A stretch of 64,000 nt of DNA from Heterocephalus glaber (GCF_000247695.1 NW_004624747.1:7872573-7936572), one strand, 5' to 3'. Counted from the stretch's first letter, positions 21,638 to 32,190 are shown. Notes: a model not told the origin generated them from the letters alone. A program made the numbers and translations.

Positions 21638-22345
21638 CTATTTGTCTGTTTTTAAGTAGTATCTTGTTTAGTAGTTTCTTTTTGGAATATGTATAGATAT
21701 TTAAAGTAGTTTTTCTGGTGCTGTGACAATATATCAGTTTTGGAGCCCCTGGATATGTTACCTTTATATATTTCAAGAAGTTAGGAGGACATAAAAAACA
21801 AGATTCTTGGTAGAGAGGGAAGGATTTTCCTAGCCTGGCTGAAGAGGTACACTCATTTCTTATCAGTGTCCACTCACTGGTTGTTTCATTAGACCCAGTA
21901 AATACAGGTATTCTGTAGCAGTGTATAGCTGACATTGTATCTCTAAGAATCATTCTTTGGTCTGAATTTTTCAGGGTCTTTCTCTGTAACAGTCCATACT
22001 TTGGATTTTTGAAATCCTTTTAATTTGAAACTATATTTTCTTCATATGACTCATTTGTGCCCTTTTTGTCTTTGACATTCTTAAACTGGCTCTGGAACAA
22101 GGGGAACCACACAGCTTCCAAAAGGGTTGCTCCCTTCTGTGTGAAGGTTCAGTACATCACACTGCTGGGGAAGATAATGCCTCTGGCTTTGAGTATGATC
22201 CTTGACCTGGGGAAAGGCCTGGCTATTTCAGGTCTGTTGCTTTCAAGAACTGGGGTGCCAAAATTGAGAATGTTAGCATCCAAGCAAATAGGGCAGAAGG
22301 TAGTTTATTATTTACACTGACTGTTCTTTTTTCCCTTCCATTCAG

Positions 22346-22445
22346 TGCTCTGGTCTGGGGTCTCTCTGTGAAACACAATCCTCAGAAAGTGGGTAAAGAC
22401 CATACGTTGGAGGACGAGGATGTCATTCAGATTGTGAAGAAATGA
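22346..22445 (+). CDS. DRG1: DRG1 exon 9: C-terminus and stop
   Basis: Acceptor TTCCATTCAG before 22346, after a 6.2-kb intron. Completes Tyr335 (TA|T) and encodes residues 336-367 ([16 protein letters not shown] ... EDVIQIVKK), then TGA at 22443-22445. Completes the TGS domain, with the length and ending expected for vertebrate DRG1. Confidence 0.97.
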
Positions 22446-22645
22446 AACCCTCCCCTCCCCCATCTGCCGGGCCAACCACAGCGGCTTTCCCCATGACCAA
22501 GCACCCTACTCAAATTCCTTTTGTTTTTGCAGCCACTGGATCAGGATACAGGGGTGGGAAATGGAGGCACCCAAACTGGAACTTCACTTGTCTTACTGTG
22601 GTGTCACCTTTTGTGTTGAACTGCATAAAACACCTAGTAGGCCTG
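22446..22645 (+). other. DRG1: DRG1 3' UTR (approximate)
   Basis: Untranslated sequence after the stop. A CATAAA hexamer at 22624-22629 followed by GT-rich sequence (GTGTGTCTTTG near 22662) is the closest plausible poly(A) site; GATAAA at 22765-22770 is an alternative. Neither is canonical, so the end is uncertain. Confidence 0.45.
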
Positions 22646-22921
22646 TTCGCCATGTGCAATTTGTGTGTCTTTGTCAGATTTGTTTTTGGATGGGCTGAAT
22701 GAGCAATGTACAGTGAAGCAGTTGCAGAAAGAATACTTTGTAGCTTGGTCTTGAGTGTGAAATGGATAAAAATGTAACATGTATCATCTTATTTGATGCT
22801 TTGTGATGGGAGACCCAACTGCATGTGGCCTTCAGTCCTTTCAGATGATCTGTTTCACGTGATACTGGAGAGAGGAGGACTTAATGTACATTATTATTCC
22901 CTACAAGGCTTCCATTTTGGG

Positions 22922-23090
22922 AGATGGTATAGTATAGCAATTGAGTAAGTAACTGTGAACAGGCAGATTGGGGTTTGAATGGGCAGGTCTATCTCTGATT
23001 AGCTGTGGAACCCTGAACATATTATTCAATCCTTATGATCCTGTTTCTTCATGTAACATGAGGATATTAATAACACCTTCCAAAGTGGTG
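22922..23090 (+). repeat. MIR SINE
   Basis: Sense MIR: GGTATAGTATAGCAATTGAG, GGGTTTGAATGGGC, TTAGCTGTGGAACC and TTCTTCATGTAACATGAGG follow the MIR consensus order. Old and diverged. Confidence 0.75.
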
Positions 23091-23157
23091 ATTGTTACTA
23101 CTAAGGGAGTCCGTCATTTGTAAACTTAGCATAAATGACATAAATATTCAGGGCACA

Positions 23158-23255
23158 GGCCAGGGATTTAGCTCAGTGGTTTTGCTGCCTGCTGCACAAG
23201 TGCAAGGACCTGAGTTCGACCCCCAGTACCAAAAAAGGCAAAAACAAAAAAATAA
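23158..23255 (+). repeat. ID-like SINE, group B: first monomer of a dimer
   Basis: Sense monomer ending GACCCCCAGTACC and an A-rich linker (AAAAAAGGCAAAAACAAAAA). The left TSD AATATTCAGGGCA lies at 23143-23155. No matching TSD follows this monomer. Confidence 0.88.
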
Positions 23256-23338
23256 GGGCCGGGGATTTAGCTCAGTGGTTTCGCCACCTGCTGTGCAAGT
23301 GCAAGGACCCGAGTTCAATTCCCGGTACCAAAAAAACC
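23256..23338 (+). repeat. ID-like SINE, group B: second monomer of a dimer
   Basis: Sense monomer directly after the first one's tail, also group B (GGTTTCGCCACC, GTGCAAGGACCC). The right TSD AATATTCAGGGCA at 23339-23351 matches the sequence left of the first monomer, so one duplication brackets both. Confidence 0.88.
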
Positions 23339-24494
23339 AATATTCAGGGCATGTTGGCTCCTGTTGTTACTGGTCCATTCCTTTATTGGCTTCCCTATTC
23401 AGAACACACCTCTACATCATCAGTATTGGGCTGAATGTTGAGCTGAACCTTGCTGCCAGTGGGCCTACTGTCTCCTTTTCTGTAGTCAAGCCTTTCTTGA
23501 ACCTCCATGGCAGTCCTGGCCTCAACCCCATAGTCTGTGTGAAGGTAGGGAGAACATTACAAGTGAGTCATCCAGTGTGATCAGAGCAGGTCTGTGCATA
23601 CACATGGAGGTGGGAGATTGAGTTAGAAGAGGCTGGCATCAGGACTAGTCAAGAGGGTCCTAAGGGCATAATCAAGAGATTGTAGGTGCTGGGAAGGTGA
23701 TTTAAAGGAATAGGTCTGATTATGTGAAGCCAGTTGGCACTAATCTTGATATGGTAGGTTACTGAGAAGATAGGTAGAGGGTAGGTATAGGCACGTAGAT
23801 AAGGAGGAGCAATCGAAACTTGATAACTGATGAACTGATATGTTTTCTGAAAGAAGTCAAAAGATTGAGTATGGACTACAAGGATAGAGTAATCCCTGAG
23901 AAAATTAGAAAAGTGAACAGATTTGTAGGAAGACTAAGTTTGATTCTGTCTTCAAATGAGATGAACCAGAGCTTTTAGTAGGTTGTGAAGGATGAGCAGG
24001 TTGGATTAGCCACATACTCAGCTTTTGTCCAGTGCTCATTCTGTTGTTCTAGATACGAGTTCTGAAACTTTGGCTTAGCACTGTCCTCAGACCTAGGAGA
24101 TAAGCCCCTCATGCCTCAGAGGCTAGTCATTTTTCAGAATACAGACCTTGTCACAGGCACATTAATGATAGAGGCCATGATCTAGACCCCCATCTTTGCA
24201 GGGAAGCGTGAGAATGGCTGTATGTATGGGATTTCCAGCAAGGTTTACTCCAGCCAGAGCATATTGGACTTTTAGGGAATCTTCATGCAGCTGGCTCCCC
24301 TCGTAAGTCAGTGTCTGCCACATTCTCAAGCTGCATCAGCACCCAGAGGACAATAAAGAAGGCTAGAACTTACCTTTTTGGGAAGCCCTTTCCTAGTCTT
24401 CAACTAGTTTGTCTTTGTGTCTCAAGTCCTAAATTGGGTCCCTTGATTCTTGAATCAGTTGTTGGTAAAGAGAATAGAATTTGTTTTTGTGCTT

Positions 24495-24601
24495 TAGATA
24501 AGGTCTCAGAGTGTGGTTCAGGCTGTCCTTGAACTCCCAGCAATCCTCCTCCCTCAGCCTCCCGAGTGCTGGGTTTACAGGTGTACACCACCACATCCAG
24601 T
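24495..24601 (-). repeat. B1 SINE
   Basis: Antisense B1 (AGATAAGGTCTCAGAGTG ... CCACCACATCCAG), without the internal duplication. Confidence 0.78.
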
Positions 24602-24745
24602 GAGAATAAATTATTAAAGCAGATTTTATCCTGTAAGTTATCTTCATTCCTTATTGTATTTGTGCTTGTCTACCTTTCACAAAGAAAGGGCCAGCGGACC
24701 CAGCTTTCCTCTTAGAGAACCTGGCTGACCATTTAAGCTATTCTG

Positions 24746-24831
24746 GTTTTTGTTTTTGGTACCTGGGATCGAACTCGGGACCTTGTGCTTGCAAGACAGG
24801 CACTGGAACCACTGAGCTAAATCTCCAGCCC
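24746..24831 (-). repeat. ID-like SINE, group A
   Basis: Antisense copy. TSD (A)TTAAGCTATTCTG / CTTAAGCTATTCTG. Confidence 0.88.
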
Positions 24832-25733
24832 TACTTAAGCTATTCTGAAAGACCCGGCTGCACTCTCCACTTGATAACTATGTCTGCCAGGCACTAGCTG
24901 GTCAGCTGCTTCCTTTGGGAGGCACTGTTCTTTCCTCTCTGACCTCCCCCCTCTCTCAGGGCAGGTTTTCCATGAGGTTCTTTGTGGCATTCATGTATTT
25001 TACTTTGAAGATTCCATCTACATCCTTAGTTTTTCTTAAACTGTATTTGTACCTACAGCAACTCTATTGCTTTTATACTTGTCCTATTCCTGCTGGACAT
25101 TCCAAAATTGTTCCAAACAACTCTATTGGCTAAGGTATCCCTTCTGTCTCAACTCTTGTAAGACTATTACCTTCTTTTGCTTCCACCTCCAGCCATTCCA
25201 TTTTGTATACCAAAATAGCTTCATTAAAACACACGGTTATCTTCTGAATAACCCTTAGTAATACTTTCATTTCCTTCTGGCTTTGTCTTTCTAATCAGCC
25301 CAGTCTTGCTCACCCTACACCTAGTACTGTATGATGAGCACAAAGGGGAAATCACTAGGACACTTAGGAAAAGTGGAACAAGAATCAGGCATAAGAGTTC
25401 TGCCACTGATATTTAGATGTGCTTTCCATCTTTCACTTGTGGAACCCTTTCCTCAGGTCTCTGAAGCTGAGGAATCACCCTGAAAAGGAACGGTATTGCA
25501 GGGGGTAGAGGGTAACTAATGAGTTTGAGGGAAAGTACCAGCAAGGGATTGACCTCATGTTCTATCCACAAAAACAGATTTTATTAAAAGGTGACCTTTC
25601 CTGTGTTCTTGGAGGTATAGGGCAGTGGGCAGGTCCCGGTTTATAGTCAACAATCCTAACATTCAACACTTGGGAGCCATAGGCTCTGTTTTATCTTTGC
25701 ACTCAAAATCCAACCACTTGCCCTCTTAATGTA

Positions 25734-25843
25734 GTTGGGCTGGACTTGAACTCACTATGTAGCCCAGGCTGGCTTCGAACTTGGGGCAATCCTGCCTCAG
25801 CTTAAGTGCTGGGATGGATAGTCATGCACCACTACACTTGGCT
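25734..25843 (-). repeat. B1 SINE, truncated at its 3' end
   Basis: Antisense B1 fragment, TTGGGCTGGACTTGAACTC ... CAGGCTGGCTTCGAAC ... CACTACACTTGGC. Confidence 0.75.
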
Positions 25844-26587
25844 TGCCCTTCACCTTTGACTTGGAAAATGGACCCATTAATTCACCCTCTAGCATGGAGT
25901 CCAAAGTAATTTTTACAGCCCCAAATGGGTATGTATTTAGGATTCAAGCAAATTAACTTGAGCTTGAGAACTCTCAGGTCAAATCAGTAGGACTGAAAAA
26001 CCTTTAGGAAAAGGGATTCAAGATCCTATAGTGTTCTATAGAATCCTTTTCCTCTGATACTGTGTAGACAGTGAAGGTTGTAAGTTAAAGAGCAGAGTTG
26101 AAAAGATGAGGTACATTATACAAGGAGTTAACATAGGCAGAGCCTTCAGGAAAGTTCTAGAGAAATTAGCCTTTAATGGACTGAATCAGAGCTGAGCTGG
26201 ATAAACAGGATGGCCCTATAAGTATAATTTGTTTGGGAGAAACTACCATATACATGATTTCTAAATAAGCAAATTATTTTTATTAGGTGAGTTCTGAAAA
26301 TTGCGTATTATGTACTGGTATCCTGGTGTTAGCCACAAGACTACTTACATACAGCTCAGCCTAAACTGCCATAATGGGGCCCTTAAGGTCAATAAAAGGA
26401 CAAAGCTGCTTCATCCTAAATCAGGATAAAGAGTTCAACTGGATGAATTTTAAAGAAAAATTAGAACTTCAGGTCATTTTCCACAAAGACTCCTGAGCCT
26501 CTTGGCTCAGCTGTTGGCAATGAGGAAGGATTCAGAGAGGAAAGAAACAATGCCATTCAATTCATTCACACACTTAGCATTTGCAAC

Positions 26588-26593
26588 TTTAAT
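26588..26593 (-). terminator. EIF4ENIF1: Candidate EIF4ENIF1 poly(A) signal ATTAAA
   Basis: ATTAAA on the minus strand, with a GT-rich stretch (GTGTGTGAATG) about 20 bp further downstream. Would give a 3' UTR of about 500 nt. A canonical AATAAA lies further downstream at 26279-26284. Confidence 0.5.
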
Positions 26594-26674
26594 CAACCGA
26601 AAGAAAAAGTCCCAAATGTACAAGTGAAAAAAATCCAAATTGTTGACACAGGCTTAACTAATACCAGCTACTTT

Positions 26675-26682
26675 TATGTACA
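26675..26682 (-). promoter_or_regulatory. Pumilio response element TGTACATA (1)
   Basis: Exact match to UGUANAUA on the mRNA strand of the EIF4ENIF1 3' UTR. Motif match only. Confidence 0.55.
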
Positions 26683-26715
26683 GCTGTATAAGTTCAAAAA
26701 AATCTATCCTATATG

Positions 26716-26723
26716 TATGTACA
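26716..26723 (-). promoter_or_regulatory. Pumilio response element TGTACATA (2)
   Basis: A second exact UGUANAUA match, 41 nt upstream in the mRNA of the one at 26675. Motif match only. Confidence 0.55.
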
Positions 26724-27076
26724 AAGGTTGTTTATACATAGTTCTGTACATAAGGGTCTATACATTTCCTCAGAACCCTTAGGTGCCACCTCTTGGGGTG
26801 AAGACAACAACACTTCATTCAAATATCTTACAAAAAAGAAAAGACTTTCCAGGACTGACAAAACCCTGCATCCTGCACTCAGACCATGTAGGCTCCACTC
26901 CATTGGTTAAGATCTTTCTGTCATAATGCAAACCATGCCAGGTGCATGTGTCCCATTAAGAGCTTTACCCAGAATGCTCCAAAGTAAAAGCCAGTAAACC
27001 AACCCAAGATGAGGCAGCAAAGTCCTGACCAGGGTGCCACCATAGGTCCAGGCATGGATGAGCCTGCCTGGCCTGC

Positions 27077-27315
27077 TCACTGTCGGTATTCCAATTCATC
27101 TACACTGATGACTTTGGCAGGCATGGAGGGGAGGGGCTGCTGCAGCACATCTGAGCCAAACCATTTGGCAAGACCCACAGGGGAGCTGCTCCTTTGGCTG
27201 GGGCGATGCTCCAGCTGGGAGTGCATGTGTGGTAGGCCTGGGCGACTGGGCACATTCTGAGGAGTCTGAACGCTGACAGCTGCGGGTTGGGACCCAGAGC
27301 CTGGAGGATGCAGAA
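27077..27315 (-). CDS. EIF4ENIF1: EIF4ENIF1 last coding exon: LSM14-binding C-terminus
   Basis: Acceptor ATAG beyond 27315. Completes Val (G|TT) and encodes 78 residues from LHPPGSGSQP to VDELEYRQ, then TGA at 27077-27079. The block SPVGLAKWFGSDVLQQ ... AKVISVDELEY is the conserved tail reported to bind the LSM14 LSm domain. Compared with my memory of human, one of two adjacent Thr is missing (VQTPQN). Confidence 0.96.
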
Positions 27316-27806
27316 CTATGGAGATAAGAAAGGTTATTCAAAGCATGGGGGGAAAGTAGTACTTTGTTAGGTACTGCTTCAAACTGATTCATAAAACTCC
27401 CCAAAAAATCTTTACCAGAGGATTATAGGGCTTTAGAAAACTCCTTTGCAAAATGCAGATCCATCCTGGACAACATGACTATTTCCTATGGCAAGCAGCC
27501 CATCAAAGCAGCACATGAGCTGGTGAGAGGGCAGCTAGCCCAGGCAGGTCCTATGCTGAACCTATACTCCTCACCTAAGAGGTAAAGGACAAAGAAAGCT
27601 ATAGCACATTGGGCCCTCCTGTCTTTACATAAAAAATAATCTCATCCCACAGAGGTCAGTTTACTTCACTTTATTCTCTAGCTGTTTCTTTCCCCAGTCT
27701 TGCTAAGACAAGTTAAGAAATGAAGTGTGTCAATTCATCTCATTGGAAACTTCCTGAAAGCCTACTCAGCCCACTCCAAGCTCACCTGCCCTATTCCTGA
27801 ACCTAC

Positions 27807-27971
27807 CTGAGCGCTGTAGCTGCTGTTGCATCATTGCCAGGTGCAGAGGTGTCCCAGGACGAGGGTTTAGGAGAGGGTGACTAGCAGCAGGTAAAGGGTA
27901 AAAGGGCTGACCCAGGAGTGGGCCAGATATTCCCTGTAAATGAGTCAGGTCCATCCCAGGAGGAAGTACAC
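27807..27971 (-). CDS. EIF4ENIF1: EIF4ENIF1 exon: Pro/Leu-rich region
   Basis: Acceptor CCTAATAG beyond 27971; donor GTAGGT (27801-27806). Encodes 54 residues, VLPPGMDLTHLQG ... MMQQQLQRS, plus split codons at both ends. Low-complexity Pro/Gln/Leu-rich sequence, expected to be disordered. Confidence 0.96.
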
Positions 27972-28007
27972 CTATTAGGCACACAGAAAAAAAAACTGCT
28001 GAGTACA

Positions 28008-28153
28008 CAGGCATGATGGTGCATGCCTGTAATCTCAATACTCAGGAGGCTGAGGCAGGAGGACTCCTGTGAGTTTGAGGCCAGCCAGGCTACACTGTGA
28101 GTTCAAGGTCAAGCTGAACTGATCTTGTCTCAAAAAACAAAAACAAAAAAACC
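28008..28153 (+). repeat. B1 SINE with internal duplication
   Basis: Sense B1 37 bp upstream (in the mRNA sense) of the EIF4ENIF1 exon at 27807-27971; A-rich tail of AAAAAACAAAAAC type. Confidence 0.82.
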
Positions 28154-28383
28154 CCGCTGAGTAGTAGTCATAATGTACCTGGAAAGTTTTAAGTTTGACT
28201 GCAGTTTTGCTGAAAAATGCTCAAACCAGGTTCCCAATCTTAAAACAGACTAAGTGATGGACTGGACCCACTGCCTACCAGAGCTAGATGGAAGAATCTA
28301 GTTAACATCTTTTAAGAGATGCAAACCTCCCATAGGATAGCACTTCATCAGTGCCAGCATGTCATGTCAGATCAGAAACTCAC

Positions 28384-28725
28384 CAGCTTGGAGCAAACTT
28401 GGAAGATGCTGTGGATGCACTCCCTGGGCCAGCATCCTCTGGACCAACCCTGGGTGAAGTTGGTGAGCAGGCCGAACAATAGGGACATGGGGAACAAGAG
28501 GAACCTGGTGGACAGGTCGGAGAAAAGGTGTTCCTGAAACCGGGGATGCCAAGGTGGGTGTTTTCCTTCCAGTTGCTTTAGGTCGGTAATCTTGTTCTTT
28601 GGTGTAACGGTTGGTCTGGGATAGTGGGGTAGAACACGAAGATCGCTGTAATGTTGGAAGTTTGGGATTTGCTGTAGAAGAGTCTCGTTCGGCATTAGGT
28701 ATGGAGTTAGATGATAGTAGGTTCT
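28384..28725 (-). CDS. EIF4ENIF1: EIF4ENIF1 longest exon: Ser-rich, Tyr-Thr-Lys-Glu and Pro/His-rich segments
   Basis: Acceptor CTTACAG beyond 28725; donor GTGAGT (28378-28383). Encodes 113 full codons: a Ser-rich start (NLLSSNSIPNAERDSS), the conserved RYTKEQDYRPKATGRK, then FLRPVHQVPLVPHVP and the Leu/His/Gln stretch GLVQRMLAQGVHPQHLPS. All in frame; predicted disordered. Confidence 0.96.
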
Positions 28726-28811
28726 CTGTAAGGATCCAGAGAGAGAATATTTTAGTATTGGTAAACCTTTCTCAAATACTTTGGCTTCCTAATGGCCCAG
28801 TAACTTTCTTT

Positions 28812-28960
28812 TTTCCCCAGCACTGAGGATTGAACTTGGGGGTACTGAACAACCCTTGCCCTTTAAAATGTTTTTAAATTCTGAGACAAGGTCTCAAGTT
28901 GCCCAGATTGGCCTTGAACCTCAGTCCATTTGCCTTACCCTCCCACATAGGTGGGATTAC
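28812..28960 (-). repeat. B1-dID composite SINE
   Basis: Antisense ID part (CCAGCACTGAGGATTGAAC) followed by an antisense B1 part (TTCTGAGACAAGGTCTC ... GGTGGGATTACAA). Confidence 0.65.
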
Positions 28961-29139
28961 AAGGATTAAAATGTCACAATTCTTATTTGATCTCAATAAG
29001 TTCAGATGACTGCATGGTAGGATTATCACTTGCCTTATAAATAGGCCTACAACATGAACTGTGAGTGAAGGTCACAGGACTAGCTACGGACAGCCCTCAA
29101 ATCTTATGGTCTACCAACTCTTGAATAGAGGACTTTTTT

Positions 29140-29218
29140 TTTTTTAACAGTACTGGGATCAACCCAGGACCTCACAAGCTAGGTAAGCACTCTATCCCTG
29201 AACTACACCCCCAACCCA
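29140..29218 (-). repeat. Old ID SINE
   Basis: Antisense ID: CAGTACTGGGATCAACCC ... GCTAGGTAAGCACTC ... GAACTACACCCCCAACCC. Confidence 0.72.
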
Positions 29219-29486
29219 CAAGGAGTTTTAATTTTTAACCAGAGGCTCTGAAGCTATAAATGATACATCTCCTAAAGAGCCCATACATCTATTTTTATAT
29301 TCCTCCTCACACAAGAAGAGCTATTGGGAAATGCCTGGCATAGCAGGCTTGGTGGTCTAACTAGCTGAGCATTCTGCTTTACCCAAATGGCTGGGGCCTG
29401 GACCTACATGGGGCCTAACTCCATCAGCAGCAGCTGCTTGGGATTAACATGCTTGTTAGCCAAAGGAAAAAAAAATCAAGCAAGTG

Positions 29487-29545
29487 TAAAATTATGTAAA
29501 ATTATTATTAAAATTAAATTAAATTATTATGTAAAATTATGTCAA
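29487..29545. repeat. AT-rich simple repeat
   Basis: TTATGTAAAATTATTATTAA-type units in imperfect tandem array. Confidence 0.7.
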
Positions 29546-29893
29546 TCTATAACAGGAAATTTAAATGGCCATTACAATCTATTCAAAGAATCTGAACAAC
29601 CTCCTAAGACCAAGAGGATTTCCATTTTTTTCCTTCTCCCACCAAGTCTCTTCAAACAGAGGCAAGACCTTTAATTGTAGACAATTAGTCTACACCTGTT
29701 TAAACTCTAACTTACTGGAATCTGTGTCATCATGTCCTTTATAATCTTTACTGTGCAACTCACAAGCCTCTTTCACATTTTCTATGTACTTCTGAAAGGC
29801 TCTCATACTTATTTGGCACAGGTTTTATTAGACACCTAACTCTCCACCCACTAGAGAGAACCTTTCAGAAGTAAAACTACAATAATATGTCAA

Positions 29894-30015
29894 GGCCAGG
29901 TGTGGTAGCGCATGCCTGTAATGCCTGTAACTTTGGGAGGGTGAGGCAGGAGGATCACAATGACTTCGATGTCAGCCTAAACTACATAGTGAAACTGTCT
30001 CAAAAACCAAAAGTC
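29894..30015 (+). repeat. B1 SINE
   Basis: Sense B1 (GGCCAGGTGTGGTAGCGCATG ... CAGCCTAAACTACATAGTG). A small local duplication, TGCCTGTAATGCCTGTAAC, lies inside. Confidence 0.8.
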
Positions 30016-30285
30016 AAATGTACTAATTATTCATCTTTGAGGATGACTAAGAATGTAAACTAAAGGCCATTCTTTTAAACTAGCACTCACAGAGTTCTTA
30101 GGTATATCAAAATTTCAAACAACTAAATAACTGTGACAAAGAACCGATCCAGAGCAGTGAGCAGTTGGGCCCAGGGCTCCGGAGAAAATCAGGTCAGGTC
30201 AGGCTGGTCAGCACTGACCTGACAGGGCAAGTTCTCTCTGTCATGTATTTTCTTGAGCAGCACAGTCTCAACAGCTCTATAGTAC

Positions 30286-30418
30286 CTTCACTAGCCTTCT
30301 GAGTATCCTCTTTACTGTCACCAGGAACTGCTTTTCCAGATCCAGGCTCCTCCTTGCTTTTCTCTTTGCTCTCGTACATCTTCCGGATTACTGAGGTAGG
30401 GGTGAAGGAAGGAGAAAG
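30286..30418 (-). CDS. EIF4ENIF1: EIF4ENIF1 exon: Lys/Glu-rich segment
   Basis: Acceptor CTCTGCAG beyond 30418; donor GTACTA (30280-30285), which is weak. Encodes 44 residues, LSPSFTPTSVIRKMYESKEK ... TQKASE, plus one base of Glu. In phase with its neighbours. Confidence 0.96.
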
Positions 30419-30716
30419 CTGCAGAGAAAAACATTTGGCATCGATCAGCACGCTCTATGTGCCTTAACTTCAAGCCAGGGTGAATTGGCCATGCTACTCA
30501 ACAAGGTGAATAGTCCCTAGAGGTTGCCTACATGGTGGCAAAGGCCAACTCCAAAGTTTTGATCTGTAGCTATTGAAGGAAAAGAAATACAGAGAGAGAA
30601 ATAGGCAGAGCTTCATCCCTTGTTTATAACTCTGTGATTATAGGGATTTGGCTCTGCTTTATAGTTTCCAGCCCAGGATTAGTCTGAGAAGAGCATGGTC
30701 AAAAGTACCATATCCT

Positions 30717-30808
30717 GGGCCCAGGATTTAGCTCAGTGGCACCACACCTGCCTTGCAAGTGCAAGGTCCTGAGTTCGATCCCTGGTACCACCAAGAAAAA
30801 AAAAAAAA
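30717..30808 (+). repeat. ID-like SINE, group D
   Basis: Sense copy with CTCAGTGGCACCACACCTGCC and tail CACCAAG then A12. TSD not clear. Confidence 0.82.
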
Positions 30809-31216
30809 GCACTGTATACTGAAGCAGTATCTCTTTTCCATCTGAGAAAGGACATTTCAGAGACAACCTCAGAACCTAAATACTCCATGTTTCTAAATGT
30901 TTCTCTTCCTAACTTGGCTACCAGAAAATTCACAATTATTTTACTAGCCTCTTCAGCTACTAGGATTCATCACTTGGGATCATTTATTGCCCATCTCTTT
31001 TCTATTTCTACTTTGATGATTTTATTATGTGCCTTTTCTAATCGAACTACCCCAAACCACTGGTGGCAGGAGACAGGGCATAATAATGAGCCCAAAGCTC
31101 CTTCTAGGTGCCTCAAAAGTGTTTGGTACAAAGATCCACACAGAGTCCTAAAGCACACAGCAGTAGTTTCTTCCTCTTGTCTATCAGGTTTTTTTGTTTG
31201 TTTTGGTTTTTTTGTG

Positions 31217-31370
31217 GTGGTACTGGGGATTGAGGTCAGGGGGTTCACACTGAGCTAATCCCAAACCCTTTTTTATTTTGAGACAGGGTCTTGCTAAATT
31301 ACTAAGTTGAAAAGACACAATTCTCAGGCTCTCACAGGGCTGGGATTACAGGCGTGCACCACCTGGCTTG
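31217..31370 (-). repeat. B1-dID composite SINE
   Basis: Antisense ID part (GGTACTGGGGATTGAGG ... CTGAGCTAATCCC) joined to an antisense B1 part (TTTTGAGACAGGGTCTTGC ... CACCACCTGGC). Confidence 0.75.
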
Positions 31371-31840
31371 TCTATCAGCTCTAAGCTATAAGTTCTGTGG
31401 GGGAATGAAACATTTAAAAATTAATGCTAGTCAGTTATAAAACTAGGCTGGTCACCAAAAAAGCAGCAAATGCTTTTGTTCAGCCTGAGTTTGAATCACT
31501 GAGACCTGAATAATTTGTGAATCCTCAGCATGTTCACTGGACCTGCCATGATCTGACTTGTCATCCCTGTGTGCCTCACTTCCTGTCTCTCATTGTTCTC
31601 CTCTCACCTTCCCATACCAGTGATTCATTTGTTTAAACATACTATGTCATCTGTGTGCCCTGGCCCATGCTCATCTATCTGCTGGAATACTTTCCCCAAT
31701 TTAGGGACCTCACTGAATTAGACTATACCTATCAGAGGAAGACCTAATAGGCAGGTATGAAAGATTATTAGATCAGGATTCCTGTGGAAGGCACTCAATA
31801 GTGCACAACACAGGCACACCCAGAGACATCTTAAAGTCAT

Positions 31841-31880
31841 ACACAGTCACTAAGAGTCACACACAGTCACTAAGAGTCAC
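31841..31880. repeat. 20-bp perfect tandem duplication beside a splice donor
   Basis: ACACAGTCACTAAGAGTCAC at 31841-31860 and again at 31861-31880, ending four bases from the exon edge at 31885. It overlaps the intronic part of the donor context. Confidence 0.95.
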
Positions 31881-31884
31881 TGAC

Positions 31885-31969
31885 CATGCTAGTGATGGAG
31901 GCAGCAGGAGCTGGGGAAGAGGAATTCCCTCGGTGCACAGGTGCTGGTGACTTGGTCACTCGCTGTGGC
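31885..31969 (-). CDS. EIF4ENIF1: EIF4ENIF1 exon: Ser/Ala/Pro-rich segment
   Basis: Acceptor GCTCACAG beyond 31969; donor GTCAGT (31879-31884). Encodes 28 residues, PQRVTKSPAPVHRGN ... ASITSM. The donor is weak and lies in a tandem duplication. Confidence 0.95.
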
Positions 31970-32190
31970 CTGTGAGCAGAGCAATTATCAGTGTGAGCCT
32001 CAAACAACTCAAACTCCAAGTCCTAAAACCATTTAATACTCAAGACTAGGAAATACTACAGGTAAGATGCACTCATACCAGGGTACTTCCTGGTTGCACT
32101 GTCTTCTGAAAGTGTTAGCAGATAAAACTAGCTGAAGCAAGACACTGATGCACTGATAACTAAAAATCCCATCAAAATATAAATTATTCT

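Larger units (their letters stand above)
1..22645 (+). other. DRG1: DRG1 gene, 3' part (exons 3-9 of a 9-exon gene)
   Basis: DRG1 is a cytosolic OBG/DRG-family GTPase that associates with translating ribosomes; its known stabilising partner is ZC3H15 (DFRP1). Seven exons in the window join in frame to give residues 56-367, exactly the length expected for the 367-residue vertebrate protein. Visible motifs are the G1 P-loop GFPSVGKST (about 71-79), the G3 motif DLPG (117-120), G4 NKID (248-251) and G5 SAH (271-273), followed by the C-terminal TGS domain (about 290-366). All introns are GT-AG. Exons 1-2 (N-terminal helix-turn-helix and glycine-rich linker) and the promoter lie upstream of the window. 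No frameshift or stop is seen, so the gene looks intact. The 3' boundary is approximate. Confidence 0.96.
22646..26565. other. Intergenic region between the convergent genes
   Basis: About 3.9 kb without a recognisable gene. It holds a MIR, an ID-like dimer, one single ID-like copy and two B1s (listed separately). 23340-24490 and 25850-26565 contain nothing I can identify. AATAAA on the minus strand at 26279-26284 could serve as a distal EIF4ENIF1 poly(A) signal. Confidence 0.7.
26594..27076 (-). other. EIF4ENIF1: EIF4ENIF1 3' UTR
   Basis: Follows the TGA at 27077-27079. Free of young SINEs, unlike the flanks, which suggests constraint. Contains two Pumilio-type octamers (listed separately). 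Confidence 0.7.

Noticed and set aside
23158..23338. Two direct repeats with a short spacer, CRISPR-like at first sight
   Set aside because: Only two units, both SINEs with A-tails, in a mammalian genome.
22445..27077. Possible additional gene between DRG1 and EIF4ENIF1
   Set aside because: Open frames there are short, overlap SINEs or 3' UTR, and show no splice-consistent coding pattern.
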